Assembly: GCA_036435485.1 (NCBI GenBank)
Contig: CM071599.1
Coordinates: forward strand, 210,217,178-210,281,177
DNA: 64,000 nt
Reading direction: 5' to 3'
Source: Saposhnikovia divaricata
Taxonomy: Eukaryota > Streptophyta > Magnoliopsida > Apiales > Apiaceae
The notes below the pieces were generated by a model, which worked only from the letters and a program-made list of their open reading frames with translations, ran no database searches and was not told the origin of the DNA. Positions 12,601 through 24,390 of the stretch are shown here, in pieces; position 1 is the stretch's first letter, and each line of letters opens with the position of its first letter. Both the position numbers and the translations under genes were made by a program.

Positions 12601-15600
12601 TCTATTTACCTTTGGAAGTAGTGCTGGATTTCGATAAGTTCTTCATACGATAATCAGCAAGTTCTGCTGCACGTCTGCAAATCTCAAGTGCACGACGAGC
12701 ATCTCCCGAAACAGCAGCCACCTACAACACAACAAGAATACAATGGTTTACCAAGCTGACCCATGCATCATATTGGACACAAGAAACTTTTTGGGTCTTT
12801 ATTGATGAAAATTTCAGCTCAACTATGAAGTATAAACCTTTCTAGAAGCGAATTCAATAGCCTGTTTCTCAAATGCATTAATTCCTTTAAGGCGGCTTGA
12901 GATGATTTCCTGAAGCTGCTGATAGTTATAAGGACCAAAGCATAGTCTTTGGATGCCCATACGGCTAGAAATGCGTGGAAGCAACTTCTCTGGAAGATCC
13001 ATGGTATTAGCTATACCTGTAAAATGTATCGGTCACAAGGATACATATCACATTGATGCTCAACACACTTAACTACTAAAGTAAGGAATTTCATAAAACA
13101 GTCCAATCTTCTACCTATTATAAGTAGCTTGGAATGTGGTTTAGTCGGCCAATCAAGAATGTTGTATAAGACCTGGACATCAAAGTCAAGTGTGAATACA
13201 TGGGTTCCAATAAATAGCCCAAATGCTCATGACTCTACTCCAGATTAAGTTACAACTTACAGATTGACTTCTGGTCACCAAAAGATCAAGCTCATCAATA
13301 AGTAATATACAAGGACGGGTATCGCCACTTTTTGCTCCATTTGAAAATCGTTCATTTAGAAGATGGAGTGCCTTTTTCCAGTTAACCCTGTGTCCAGTTA
13401 ATGCTTCATAAATTACCTGGAAGGAAATAAATAATGATTTTATTCACGATAAGTAAGTTTCCTATAATAAATTGTAAGTTGTCTTTTTACAGAGAGCAGT
13501 ACCTTGTATATATTCTCCGGTGATGCCAATTTAAGACCATTGATTTCTACAAAACAGTAAGGACTGATACTTCCTGCATCAACCTCAGACTTTATATTTC
13601 TCATCACAGAAAGCACACTCATTGTCTGCAAGTTGACAAAAAGAGCAAATTAGAAATACAGGACAAGCTTGATATATAACAATAATTATGCCATTTGATG
13701 TCAACATAAAATTGAGGACTGAAAGCAAATATATATCACCTTGCCGGTTCCAGGAACACCATGAATATACAGGCAACGGCCTAGACATTGGGAATTACAA
13801 ATGGCACCCTTTATAAAGCCAGTTATCTCTTCCATTTCTCTGCATTTACAGATCTTATTAGAATGTTTTCATCACATAAAGCCCACCCATAACTTTTCAT
13901 ATCAGACATACTTAGTTCTACAAGGCTGAGACTTGGGAAGAGTTGCCAACAGAAGGGTGGCTTTTGCTTTTTCAAGTTCGGTTTCCTTGTGGCATCTTAT
14001 ATGTTCTGGTATCTTCTTAATCCCTATCCGTTGAAGTCCAAAGATTCTCCCCTTTTGTGAGTTCTGTAATAGAATTGGTCAAGAGCGTTAACTCATGAAC
14101 CTAGGAGACTTTTGATATTCAAAAGAAATTCTCATACCGCAGCCAGACGAACTGGAGATGGTCCATTTAATAAATTAAAGCTTTTTTCATCTTCATAGTC
14201 ATAGTCTTCTTCGGCTTCTGAATCTGGCTCTGACTCTGAATCATTGCCAGGATTCCAGTCTTCATCCTTGTCAGCTTCTTCACTACCCTACCAGATTAAA
14301 CAGTCGATAAATTCCAAAAACACCAACATGATGGAGATTTTAAACAGAAATCCCAGCTAAGGTTTACTTTGTTACATGCTTACCTCTTCCTCTTTATCAA
14401 TATCTGCAACGCGTTTGAAACTATGCCAGTGCATATCATACTCATACTCGCAGAAGAAAACATCATCACCTTCATTGTTTGCATTTGCAAATTCTTTTGG
14501 GTTCATTACATAGCAATGTCTGAGGATAGTTTCCATCTACGAACGAAACATGAAACAGGCAAGGAAACACGAGTTTTGAAACATAGCCTTGATAAGCATT
14601 TGCTTGACAAGTATTAAAGAATGTAGTTATATGCGTAGTTAAGTATACAATTTGGTGCATTCTGTTTTCCATGTATAAGAGCCGAGGTATAAAGTTAATG
14701 ACAGTGCAGTTATATACTTTTTACTTGCGTGTGCTTTTCCTAACTCAGTATCTTACAAATATATCTATGAATCTGATAATTAATGCATATTAGTATGTGA
14801 AGGGCATCAAATGCAAAATGTTGATTTTACTTTGTGAGTTTTTTATAACTATATAAAAAAATTACTAATAAGTACTTTTCAAAGTAGATTCAAGCTGTAA
14901 TAATAAACGTAAGATGTGATTGTACAAGCACGTGATACATGAACCACACTAAGCTTACGTTGAATATTTACTTTCTAGTGCATATCTATTACGACAATTA
15001 ACATATATGTCCTTCTAAAGAATTCTAAAAAAATATGTATCTTCTAGCTCAATGTCATTTCCCCTATATTCAACCACTATAAAGCTTACGTTGAATATTT
15101 ACTTTCTAGTGCATTTAATATGACAATTAACATATACGTTCTTTTGAAGAATTCGAAAAAAAATCCTTATCTTCTAGCCCAATGTCATTTCCCCTATATT
15201 CTCCATAATCCTAAAGAAGTTTTCATAACTTAAAGAGGTGAGCGAGTTGTGTAGGAGAGAGTTACAAGATAGAAGCAATGGCAGCCAAGACCTCATTATT
15301 GACCTATAAAGAAGCAGTGTACTCCATCTCAAGATAAGATACAGCCAAGACCTCATTATTGGCCTATAACAAAGCAGTGCACTACATCTTGCATCTCAAA
15401 ATACAAGGCGTAAAGTTTACATGGTTCTAGCCGATTTAGACCATGAAACCGCCCTAAATAGCAGATTGATGGAAGCTGCAGCCATCTAACTCTGTTTTAA
15501 AGTGGCTTATATGCTCATTAAATTTTTTCTAGAACCAGCCACCCATATATTCTCACGTAGAACACCATAAGCAAGCCTAATCACTGAGTGAGTCACTAAC

Positions 15601-17280
15601 CACTGCCATCATACTTCCCCAAATAATTACGCGTTTTTATTTTTGCTTGAGGCACTCATTAAACTATCTGCTTTCAGAGGAAGAGAATGGTGCCTTGCCA
15701 GGTTATAATATAGCCTTCTATTCGATGTTATATAAGGTGCCTTTTTAGATGACATAGACTAGAAGGTAGAAGTTTCGATGATGTCCTGATGATGTCCTCA
15801 TGGTCTTTCAGAGAATGGTAGAGAGAGATCTCATGGGACACTGTGCAATGATTGGAGGCTATGCCATACATGGTTAAGGTCAGAAAGTAGTAGAGTTTTT
15901 TTAAAGCAGGAGACAAGCTAATGAAAAGCCTTATTTAGTCACTTTCGACAATGTATTGTTTGCTTGAATATACTCGGGTTACTTTATGAGTGCTGTAACT
16001 TTATGGAGTATTTGACAATATGGTTGATCTATATAATCTCAAAAATAAGTGGGGAAAAAAACACAGTTGGAGTTCCATAGAACTGAAACTAACAGTGCAC
16101 GAATTCAATGCAATGTAACAAGTAACTAAAAGAATGCAATGTGCATAAACATATATACAACTGCGAAAGTATAAGACATTAATGCAATCAACATTTGTAA
16201 ACATAGAATCTTACTAAATGAAAACAATCAGAAAAGCAACCCCAAGATGCACTAAAATCATAACATACAAACTCATGTACTATATTCACCTCATTATCAG
16301 CAAGTTCATTTGTTCTATAGAGCTCCCTTTTCAAGTTATGAGCCTGTCTACCAGAAGCAGTCTCTTCAGGAATGACATACCACCGTCCCCGAAACCAGTA
16401 AGTACCATCAACCTCTCTCCACAATCTACAAACCACAATTAATCATTTCTACATCACAACATAAATAAATAACAACAAAGCAATACATTACCTAAACACA
16501 ATCCCCAAATTAAAATTACCTTACAATCCGAACGGCCCACAAATCACTCGAAAGAAGCTTCTCCTTAGCAGTCCTAACCAACTTCTTCCCTTTCGGAGGC
16601 ACAGGCAACTCAACATTCTTCCCCAATTTCTTCGCCTCGCAAAACCCACAAATCCAATCTCCTTCCGGAATAGCCTTAAGCGGCGGTTTCAAACATTTCA
16701 AATGAAACCCACCTAAACAATCATCACATTCAATCATCACATTCCTCCCTACCTTAAAACACACCCTACATTCCTCCACATCAGGATCCTCTTTATCGGA
16801 ACTCGCATCCTCCCTTCTCTTCACATACACATCATCCCCAACCGCAAACTCACCCCCATCATACGAAACCTTCTTATAATAAGCCCTCTTTCTTTGCACC
16901 CCATTTCTCAATTTCCCCTTTAATTTCTTCTCCCCAACTTTCTTCCGTTTCTTGATATCAATTCTTTTCTCGTATCTATCGGGTGAGACCGGAGATACAA
17001 CCGATTCAATTTCACCTCCTTTCGGAGTTTTGGGGATCTGGGGTTTTAGGGTTTTGTAACTTAAACATTTCTGAGATGAATTAGGACATAATTGGGGCAA
17101 TGGGGCACAAGGGGTGGCTTCTTTCGGGGTAGAAATGAATCGAAGAGAGCGACGAGGAGGCGGGGCAGATGTGGATTGAGGGGTAGCTGGGACTTGAAAT
17201 TTAGGGGAAGAATGAGTGGGAGAGTGTTTGAGTTTCTTGAGTGGAGATTTGTTGGATTTAATTGGGGTTGATTCAGCCAT
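9666..17280 (-). CDS. ORC1: origin recognition complex subunit 1
   Basis: Largest ORC subunit; binds and marks replication origins in the nucleus and loads MCM with CDC6. Sixteen exons read 17280-16520, 16425-16290, 14536-14384, 14287-14138, 14063-13912, 13839-13740, 13625-13503, 13416-13261, 13172-13115, 13016-12838, 12721-12610, 12221-12151, 11919-11824, 11262-11186, 11041-10958, 9729-9666. They total 2472 bp (823 aa), all phases consistent. Domains: basic, Ser/Pro-rich N-terminus; PHD finger (CRVCFKVGRNVMIECDDC, then WICGFCEAKK); BAH domain across exons 1-3; acidic linker; AAA+ ATPase with Walker A HGVPGTGKT, Walker B CILLIDELDLL and sensor IIGIANTMDLP; winged-helix C-terminus ending PWLAKYL. 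PHD plus BAH plus AAA+ is the plant ORC1 arrangement. The first in-frame ATG (17278-17280) is used. Intron 2 is about 1.75 kb and intron 15 about 1.2 kb. Confidence 0.95.
10402..10560 (+). mobile_element. TRIM-like LTR fragment with primer-binding site, in ORC1 intron 15
   Basis: A stretch with CACCTTAAGGTTTTGGGAGA (from 10441) ends ACTGAACA and is followed directly by TGGTATCAGAGTTCGG at about 10479, a tRNA-Met primer-binding site. GAGTTGGTTACTTATCACC then occurs twice about 30 bp apart. The same core recurs in the HMA5-like gene intron near 61705-61740. No coding sequence is present. Confidence 0.5.
14951..15212. repeat. 131-bp tandem duplication in ORC1 intron 2
   Basis: Two copies start AAGCTTACGTTGAATATTTA at 14951 and 15082 and run through CAATGTCATTTCCCCTATAT, with scattered substitutions. 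A second, shorter duplication with a 60-bp period follows (CAGCCAAGACCTCATTATTG at 15282 and 15342). Both lie within the intron. Confidence 0.75.
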
Positions 17281-17420
17281 TGTCAATCTAGATGATTGTG
17301 GTATAGTTGAGGTGGGCTTGTAGAGAAGGAGACAAAGATGAATATATAGTATTGTAAGTATATATTAAGATTTGAGGATGTTAAAGAAAGGTGTTTAGTA
17401 GTGTAGATTTGGGTGGGTAA

Positions 17421-17450
17421 TTGGCGGGAAGATTGCGGGGGGTTTGGCGC
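17421..17450 (-). promoter_or_regulatory. E2F-type sites upstream of ORC1
   Basis: TTGGCGGGAA at 17421-17430 matches the E2F consensus TTSSCGSSAA exactly, and TTTGGCGC at 17443-17450 matches the TTTSSCGC form. They sit about 140-170 bp upstream of the ORC1 ATG. E2F control of ORC1 in late G1 is established in plants and animals; that these sites act here is inference from sequence and position. Confidence 0.75.
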
Positions 17451-18022
17451 CGGTTTTTAAATAAAGAGTGGTCAATCATATTATTTTTATTTTAAAAGGT
17501 CGATCATATAATGTTGATTTGATTTTAGATGGTCTACTCATCATCGATTAAAGGAATTAAGATTAAATTATAAATACGATCATACATTACATATCTCGAA
17601 TTTAATTTATAATATCAAAGGTTAAAAGGATTATATTATACGGTACATTATTCACGAAAAATTTAATCAAAATATTGATTTAATTATAATTACTTGGATC
17701 GTAATGATGTATTACTAAATGTCGTTCATTGTTTACGATTTTAATTAAATATTAAAATCGTTGTCAACGTAATAATAATCTATAGATTCACACACAAAGA
17801 ATGTTGTGAGAATTATTTAATTTAAATTCAAATTTAAGTTAGATAAAAATAATTTGAAGTATTTATTACCAGTGTGACTTAATTATTTTAATAAATATGG
17901 ATTTCGAATTTTTTATTACGAATTCAAAAATTCAGTTGTTGATTTATTGAGACTTAATTAAACAACAACAAGGAACTTCGAATTTATTACAACTCAGAAT
18001 TTGATTAGAGATTTAGAGCTAA
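17451..18022. other. AT-rich region upstream of ORC1
   Basis: Nothing coding. AT-rich sequence between the ORC1 promoter and the deleted LTR element; no repeat or conserved motif that I can support. Confidence 0.5.
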
Positions 18023-18119
18023 TGATAAGAATAGTCTTAGAAAGAATAAGATCAGAGAACAAGACAAGAGGATACGAAAGAGCTTTATATTCCTTGATTT
18101 TATTCAACACAACCTGGAC

Positions 18120-18185
<66 letters not shown>

Positions 18186-19724
18186 GTCTTACCAATGTCA
18201 ACTGCTCTCAAAATAACAATCTAAAAATGTGGAAAACATAGCTACCCACTAAACATGAATGTAAACATCATAAACTAGTTAACTAACACAATAAAGTAAT
18301 TGATCTTAAACATCACCCACTTCCCCACGTTTACGGCTTCCTCGTTATGAGTAACTTAGTAAGTGCACGTATCATTCTCCCCCCATAAGGATCCTTGTTC
18401 GCAAGGATGAAATCAGCCTTTTTATCATCATCTAGACCTAAGTGCAATAATTCTTCAATCATGAATAGTTGTGGGTTCTTACAACGATGACCAGGTATGA
18501 ATTTACCATCTACATAACCCTTTTTTCGACGGTCTTACGACTTGGTTCGTGATTTGACGAAAGGGTGGTTGAGGTGTGGAGCTTGAATTTACACGCTAAA
18601 CTGCTGGAGGACCTAATATACCATGTTGAGTTTGGGGTGGATGACTTTGTTGTAATTAAAGCTGATTGAGAGCAAAATGGTTGGCCCAACTGTTCTTGCA
18701 ACTAATTTCGCTCTTCAATTAGTCGAGCGACTCCTATTGCATCTACCAAGATCTGGGGTTCTTGATTTTTACATCTAGGCGGATATCATCACAAAATTCT
18801 ATTATAATACAACTGATGGGAAAATTTTCAGGTAAGCCATTTACCCAATGAGAAAGCTTTTCAAAAGATTTTTAGTATGATGCGACGTTAAAATTTTGTT
18901 TAAGCCGTGTTAGAGCTTATGATGGGTTTTCATAGTCCGTATGACCAAAACGTAGAAGGACAACCTTTGTAAATTTCTCCCAGGAAAGTGGTCCACGATA
19001 TTTTGTAAACCATTGATGCCATTGTAGGGCAATGTCGTTCAGATTGAAGGAAGCTAGTGGAACTCGTTGGTCAATGGCAATATTTTTTAAATCAAAATAT
19101 TGTTCTGCCTTGTAAATCCAACCAGTCGGGTCCTCGCCTCTGAACCTTGGGAAGGACAGTTTGAGGTGATGGTGGATATTGTTGGCGTAGGTTCAATTAA
19201 CATGTGATGATTGTGAGGATTCTCCAACAACATTGACGATGTTGTTCTCCAGGTTGGTACTTTGTATGTTCCAAATGGTACGTAATGCTTGAAGTTCTGA
19301 TAGCACGACTTGAAGAGAAGCATGAATCTGATTGAAATTAGCCTCATGCTATGCCAAAATTTCATTGACCTCGTTTTAAAATTTCGCATTCGTTTTACCA
19401 CGGGTGTCCATGGTCAAACTGGCTTGGATACCACTGATAAGAATAGTCTTAGAAATAAGAAGATCACACAACAAGATAAGAGGATTTTTATGAGATTTCT
19501 ATTCCTTTATTTTATTCAACACAACCTAGACTATATATAATAGTCTTACCAATGCCAACTGCTCTTAAATTAACAACCTAAAAATGTGGAAAAACACAAC
19601 TATCCACTAAACATGAATGTAAACATCATAATTTAGTTAACTAACACAACATTGTAACTGATCATAAACATCACCCACTTTCCCACGTTTACAGCTTCCT
19701 CGTTTTGAGTAAGTGCACATATCA
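18023..19724 (-). mobile_element. internally deleted LTR retrotransposon with gag traces only
   Basis: Similar LTRs lie at 18023-18374 and 19435-19724, both beginning TGATAAGAATAGTCTTAG and ending GCAC(G/A)TATCA. Flanks are GCTAA (18018-18022) and GCTAG (19725-19729), a target duplication with one mismatch. Read on the minus strand, TGGTATCCAAGCC next to the right LTR is a primer-binding site and GGGGGGAGAA next to the left LTR is a purine tract. The interior (18375-19434) has a broken minus-strand gag-like frame with a Gly-Trp-Ile...Ala-Glu-Gln-Tyr-Phe segment typical of Ty3/gypsy Gag. No protease, RT or integrase is left, so it would depend on helpers. Confidence 0.78.
18126..18182. repeat. 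(TA)n microsatellite inside the left LTR
   Basis: About 28 TA units, absent from the partner LTR (which has only ACTATATATAATAG there). It expanded after insertion and explains most of the LTR length difference. Confidence 0.95.
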
Positions 19725-20130
19725 GCTAGACCTCAATTTTTCCTTTCATTATATTATCTTTCTTGTGACTGATTTGTTTTAACTATGTTTTTATAAAACT
19801 CCAACTGCTAGAGAAAGCTTCAGAGGGAGATAGAAAAAAATCAAAATCTATTGTTGTTAGTACACAATTTCCTCGGGTTCAAGCATTTGTGTGGATAGCA
19901 ATAGAGCGTGGACCGCGACCAAGCGAGAGAAGTGGTGTTTGATTAAAGCTCGAACCTCCATTTGTCTTTGTTTTTCACAAATGTTAAAGCTTTTTTAAGG
20001 TAAAAAATCTTACTCCAAATTAAATATTTGTTTCGCATTAATCCTGCGATGGATTTCATTTATATTCTTATTTTTTACTATTTTTTCTGCTATTTATAAG
20101 TGCATAAATTTTTTTCAAACATTTTAGAGT
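19725..20130. other. unassigned AT-rich gap between LTR element and LINE
   Basis: About 400 bp. I see no gene, tandem repeat or clear transposon end here. It could hold the degraded 5' part of the LINE. Confidence 0.4.
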
Positions 20131-20912
20131 GTAGTTGCGGGGGATGTGATCAAATTTTGTCAGAAGTGTTTTATAACAGGGGAGTTACCAGAAAGAATTA
20201 TTAGTACGCTGGTGTGTCTAACACCAAAGGTAAAGTCTCCACAAAGTATGATAAAATTAAGGACAATTTCACTTTGTAATGTATTAATTCAAATTCTGTC
20301 GAAAGTCATGGCCAACAGGTTAAAATTTTGTTTGGGTGATTTGATATGGGACAAGCAGAGTGCCTTTATTGAAGGTAGGATGTTTACAGATAATGCATTA
20401 GTTGTTTTTCAGGTCAACCATTATACGAAGAGGAGAACTCAAGGTGTGAATGGTATAGCAGGATTAAAAATCAATATTTCAAAAGCCTATGATAGACTTG
20501 AGTGGGCGTTTACTGAAAATATGATGAAAAGATTTGGTTTTGGGGCAGTGTGGATAAACAAGATGATGGGATATATTCGTTTGGTAACCTATAGTTTCTT
20601 ACAGAATGGACATGTGTTTAGGGAGGTTGTGCCACAACGTAGGGTGCGCTAGGGAGTTCCCATCTCCCTATACATATACATTATGTGTGCTGAAGGATTA
20701 CGCGCAATTATCCGACAAAACGAGGAGGCAGGTTTGTTACATGGGTGCAAGATCGCAGAGGGTGCCCCCATCATATCACATTTATTGTTCGCGGATGACT
20801 ATTATTTTTTCTTCAAAGCTGTAGGTCCTGAGGCAAATGTAATAAAAAACATTCTTGTATGATACGAAACTATCTTTGGGCAGTCCATAAATTTCAACAA
20901 GTCAATTGTTAC

Positions 20913-21319
20913 TGTAACATCCCACATCGATTAAATTAAGAGTATTCAGGTCCTTTATAAAGACAAGCTTACAACTAATGTATACCAACTTGCTAGCATT
21001 TGGACTGGTCTGTGGTGGGTTGTTGGGTCTGGTATGCATTCAATTGTGGACTTGGATATTATAAATGGTATCAGATTTCTACCCGGTCGGGACTACAGAG
21101 GCACTAGCTAGGTTTTGTAAGTTTGTGTGTGGGTTCAACGGGGACGTCGACCCAATAACAGGGGATGTTTGTAATATCGCACATCGATTAGATTAAGAGT
21201 ACTCATATCCTTTCTAAAGACAACCTTACAACTAATGTATACCAACTTGCTAGCATTTGGACTGACCTGTGATGGATTGTTGGGTTCGGTATGAATTTGG
21301 TAGTGGGTTTGATATTATC
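20913..21319 (+). mobile_element. TRIM (miniature LTR retroelement) inside the LINE
   Basis: Two direct repeats of about 150 bp, starting TGTAACATCCCACATCGATT (20913) and TGTAATATCGCACATCGATT (21170). They flank about 107 bp that begins with a primer-binding site TGGTATCAGA at 21066 and ends with a purine-rich stretch before 21170. Flanks GTTAC and GTTCC fit a degenerate 5-bp target duplication. There is no coding capacity. The LINE reading frame resumes on the right side. Confidence 0.75.
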
Positions 21320-21749
21320 GTTCCGTCTACGTACAACAGTTGATAATTGTCGAGAGGTGTGTCAAATATTGGGGGTGCAGGAGGCTCAAACACCGAGAAA
21401 ATGTTGGGTATGCCAATGAGGATAGAAAGAGATAAAGTGTCAACGTTTGATTTTTTGCAGTATCGTTTAAAACAGAAGCTTTCATGGTTAGAGTCAGCAA
21501 TCTTTGTCGAAAGCAGGGAAAGTAATATTACTTAAAACAGCTGCATGTGCGGTACCAAATTTCTGGATGAATTTGTTATTATCCCAATGAAGGTTTGTGA
21601 AGATATGGAGTGGAGGATGAATGTTTTCTGGTGGGGTAACAAACCTACGGGTAAGGGTATAAAGTGGATGTCTTGGGATAGGATGTGTGTAGGTAAAGAG
21701 AGAGGGATGTTGAGTATGGAATACACGCATAAGAAAATACAAAGGGGGG

Positions 21750-23032
21750 TGAATGTATTTTCAAACTTTTCTTGGATTTAAGCTTTAAGAACGATTTGTT
21801 TGAATCTGTGTTTGTGTACGTGTAGCTGAGTGTGTGTTTGTGTTTAACATAATATATATGCACGAAAATAAAACACAAGAAAACAAGTACTCACTTTAAT
21901 CTAACGTTGTATTAGATAAAGATTTTGCTACAATCTGATAATACAAATGTTAGTATTCTCAGCTTCGTTTCTCAGAGAGATGTTTTCTATGAAATTACAA
22001 TGAAAAACTTCTTTTTGCTAAAGAAGTGAGGTTGTACACTTATAGAACATGTGTACAGCCTACTTACTACAAATATAGTGACAGACAAATACAATTTCTA
22101 ACTTGTCTATCCCTATTTGGTACATGTCTAGGCAGTTTGTAATTTAACCATTTCTTTAACCTGCCCAGATCCACTACTTTAGCACCTTGTATCCTTTAAC
22201 ATCTCTCTAAGCTTCTTTGTAGACTTTCATGCACACTTTACAGTACTGTGGTCCTGAAAGTGTCTTGGATTGTTGCAGGTTTCTGACTTGTACATCTTCA
22301 GTATTTTGTCTTCAAGAAACCATTCGAGAAATGACTAAGTACTTGATTCGAGAACTAGAATTGAGTAGATCGATAATTCCAAGTTCTCGAACAAGCTTTT
22401 CTTGACATATCGAATCACTTCTCGAATATGTCTTTGCTTCAGGAATCCTTAACTTCTCGAATAGAGCATTTTACTTCTCTAATCTCTGAGATATTGAATA
22501 GATTCCTGAGTCCTTGAGATATCGAATGTAACCTTGACTTGTTGACCCTTTGAGAACTCGAATGATACTTTGACTTGTTGACTCCTTGAGTTCTCGAATA
22601 GGGTATTAGACATGTCGAATCCCTGAGTTATCGAATGAAACTTTGACTTGTTGACTTCTTGAGATATTGAACAATGTCTTTTGACATATCGAATCCTTAA
22701 CTTCTCGAATGCTCAACTTCTCCAATAGATCAAAATACTTCTCGAATTAGTACTTAAGAATCTTCAATCTTCAAATTCCCACTGTGTTTATTTCTGTAGC
22801 CTTGTTCTTCAAGTTTGATGCATGATCTCTGGATCTTCTTTCAAACATTATTTCATGACTTAATTTGTACAAATACATAGCCAGAAATTTGGTGCCTATT
22901 ACAAGTACTAAATATAAGTAGAAACTCTATAACTAGAGGGTTCCCCAGTTAAGGGGTCATGTAAGTAATGCAAAACATTACAAACAATTATGCTTGTTAT
23001 TAGATGTATACAAGCATACCTCTGTGACTAAT
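21750..23032. mobile_element. 1.28-kb insertion in the LINE, perhaps a solo LTR
   Basis: LINE homology stops after the run AAAGGGGGG at 21749 and resumes at about 23033 (AGGGGCCTTGG). The G-rich sequence on both sides suggests a short target duplication. The insert has no ORF. It contains a long array of degenerate repeats with core TCGAAT (22320-22750). Length, lack of coding sequence and non-repetitive ends would fit a solo LTR, but I could not confirm TG/CA ends. Confidence 0.45.
22320..22750. repeat. degenerate (C)TCGAAT repeat array
   Basis: More than a dozen variants of CTTCTCGAAT, GAGATATCGAAT and GACATATCGAAT, spaced about 20-40 bp, mixed with three copies of CTTTGACTTGTTGAC (near 22533, 22570 and 22640). 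Spacing is irregular, so it is not a simple satellite. Confidence 0.7.
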
Positions 23033-24390
23033 AGGGGCCTTGGTTTTAAGAAGCTGGGAAGTTTTAACATCACCATGTTGGCAAAATAGGGATGAAGATT
23101 GGTGAATAATGTCAACCCGCTTATGACAAGTTTAATGCGAGCCAGGTATTTTCCTAACTCGGACTTTTTGAATGCACAATTAGGATCGAATCTGAGTTAC
23201 ATGTGGAGGAGTATTATGGAGGCACATGGGATTGTTCAACAAGGGTGTAGGCGACGGATTGGAAATGGGAAGAGTACAAGGAATTGGAAGGTGTCGTGGC
23301 TTCTGAGTTTGGAGAATGGTTTTCTTACAACGACCATGCCTGAAGAGATGACACACATAACCGTATAGGGGTTAATGAATGATATCAACGGGAATTGGAT
23401 GAGGATGTACTCTGAGACATCTGTACCGAAAGGGACAGAAAACTAATCAAGCAAATTCCTATCCCACTGAGAAATTGTGAGGACACTTGGTTTTGGTTAA
23501 TGGAGGATAAAGGTGAGTTTACGGTGAAGAGTTGTTATAGAAAAATTCAAGGGGAGTATGAATGTGCAAAGGTGGGCTTTAAAATTACCAGGTAAAGTAG
23601 TTAACTTCTTATGGAAAACAGCTAGGGGTTGCTTGCCTACGGCTTCTGCCATGGTAACAAAAAATGTGACTGTAAACACAATGTGTTGTTGGTGTCAAAC
23701 ACATATTGAAGATGCAATTCATGTACTTTTCAAATATGCGTTTGCTCAAGAAGTGTGGAATGCTGTTGGTTTACGAAAGTTCGTTGTTGTAGAGCAAAAT
23801 GTCACAATTATTGAGGCATTACAGAGTAATTATAGAAAGGGGATGAAGGAGCAGTGTGCTTTGATAAGATTGTTTTGTTGAAATTTATGGAATAGACGAA
23901 ATAAATGATTATGGGAACGAGTATAAGTACGTACGTCTGTATTTGGGATGAAAGCAATCTTCTAACAGGAGAGGATAAGCATAAACGACATCAACAAGGT
24001 CATGTTGAGAATAGGTTGTGGACGAAACCACCTGCAGATTGGGTTAAGTTAAATATTGATGCAGCGTGTGGTAGATAATGTGGGTGTAGGCTGTGTAATA
24101 CAGGATGAGAGAGGAGGTTTTCTTCGAGCTAGGTGTTATACAATTAGCGGAGAAATGCAACGAAGAACATTGGAGGTAGTGAGTTTGAAGGAAGCGTTGT
24201 CATGGGTAAAGGAATGACATACAGCTAAATGTATTTTCGAGTCTGATGCAAAGTTATTAGTTGACGCATTGAGTGGAAATAGAGGGCATTCGTATTTTGA
24301 CACAATCATTACTGATTGTAGTGATTTGCTTAAGCATGCTAGTTGTTTTTGTTCATAGGTTTGCGAACACGTGATTTGCTTAAGCTGAGG

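Larger units (their letters stand above)
20131..24390 (+). mobile_element. LINE (non-LTR retrotransposon) remnant, 5'-truncated and interrupted
   Basis: Frames read as a plant L1-type ORF2. The reverse transcriptase begins at 20131 (ELPERIISTLVCLTPKV, then ISLCNVLIQILSKVMANRL, QSAFIEGR and SKAYDRLEW) and continues with stops through AEGL and the catalytic FADD-like FADDYY near 20790. The thumb region follows at 21340-21745, then a zinc-finger region (LPGKVVNFLWKTARGCLPTA, near 23580) and a C-terminal RNase H-like domain (ESDAKLLVDALSG, near 24240). The endonuclease domain is missing. Two insertions split it: a TRIM at 20913-21319 and about 1.28 kb at 21750-23032. Many stops and frameshifts. 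Confidence 0.85.

Noticed and set aside
17281..17286. Two-codon longer start for ORC1 at 17286
   Set aside because: The codon there is TTG on the minus strand; the first ATG is at 17278-17280.
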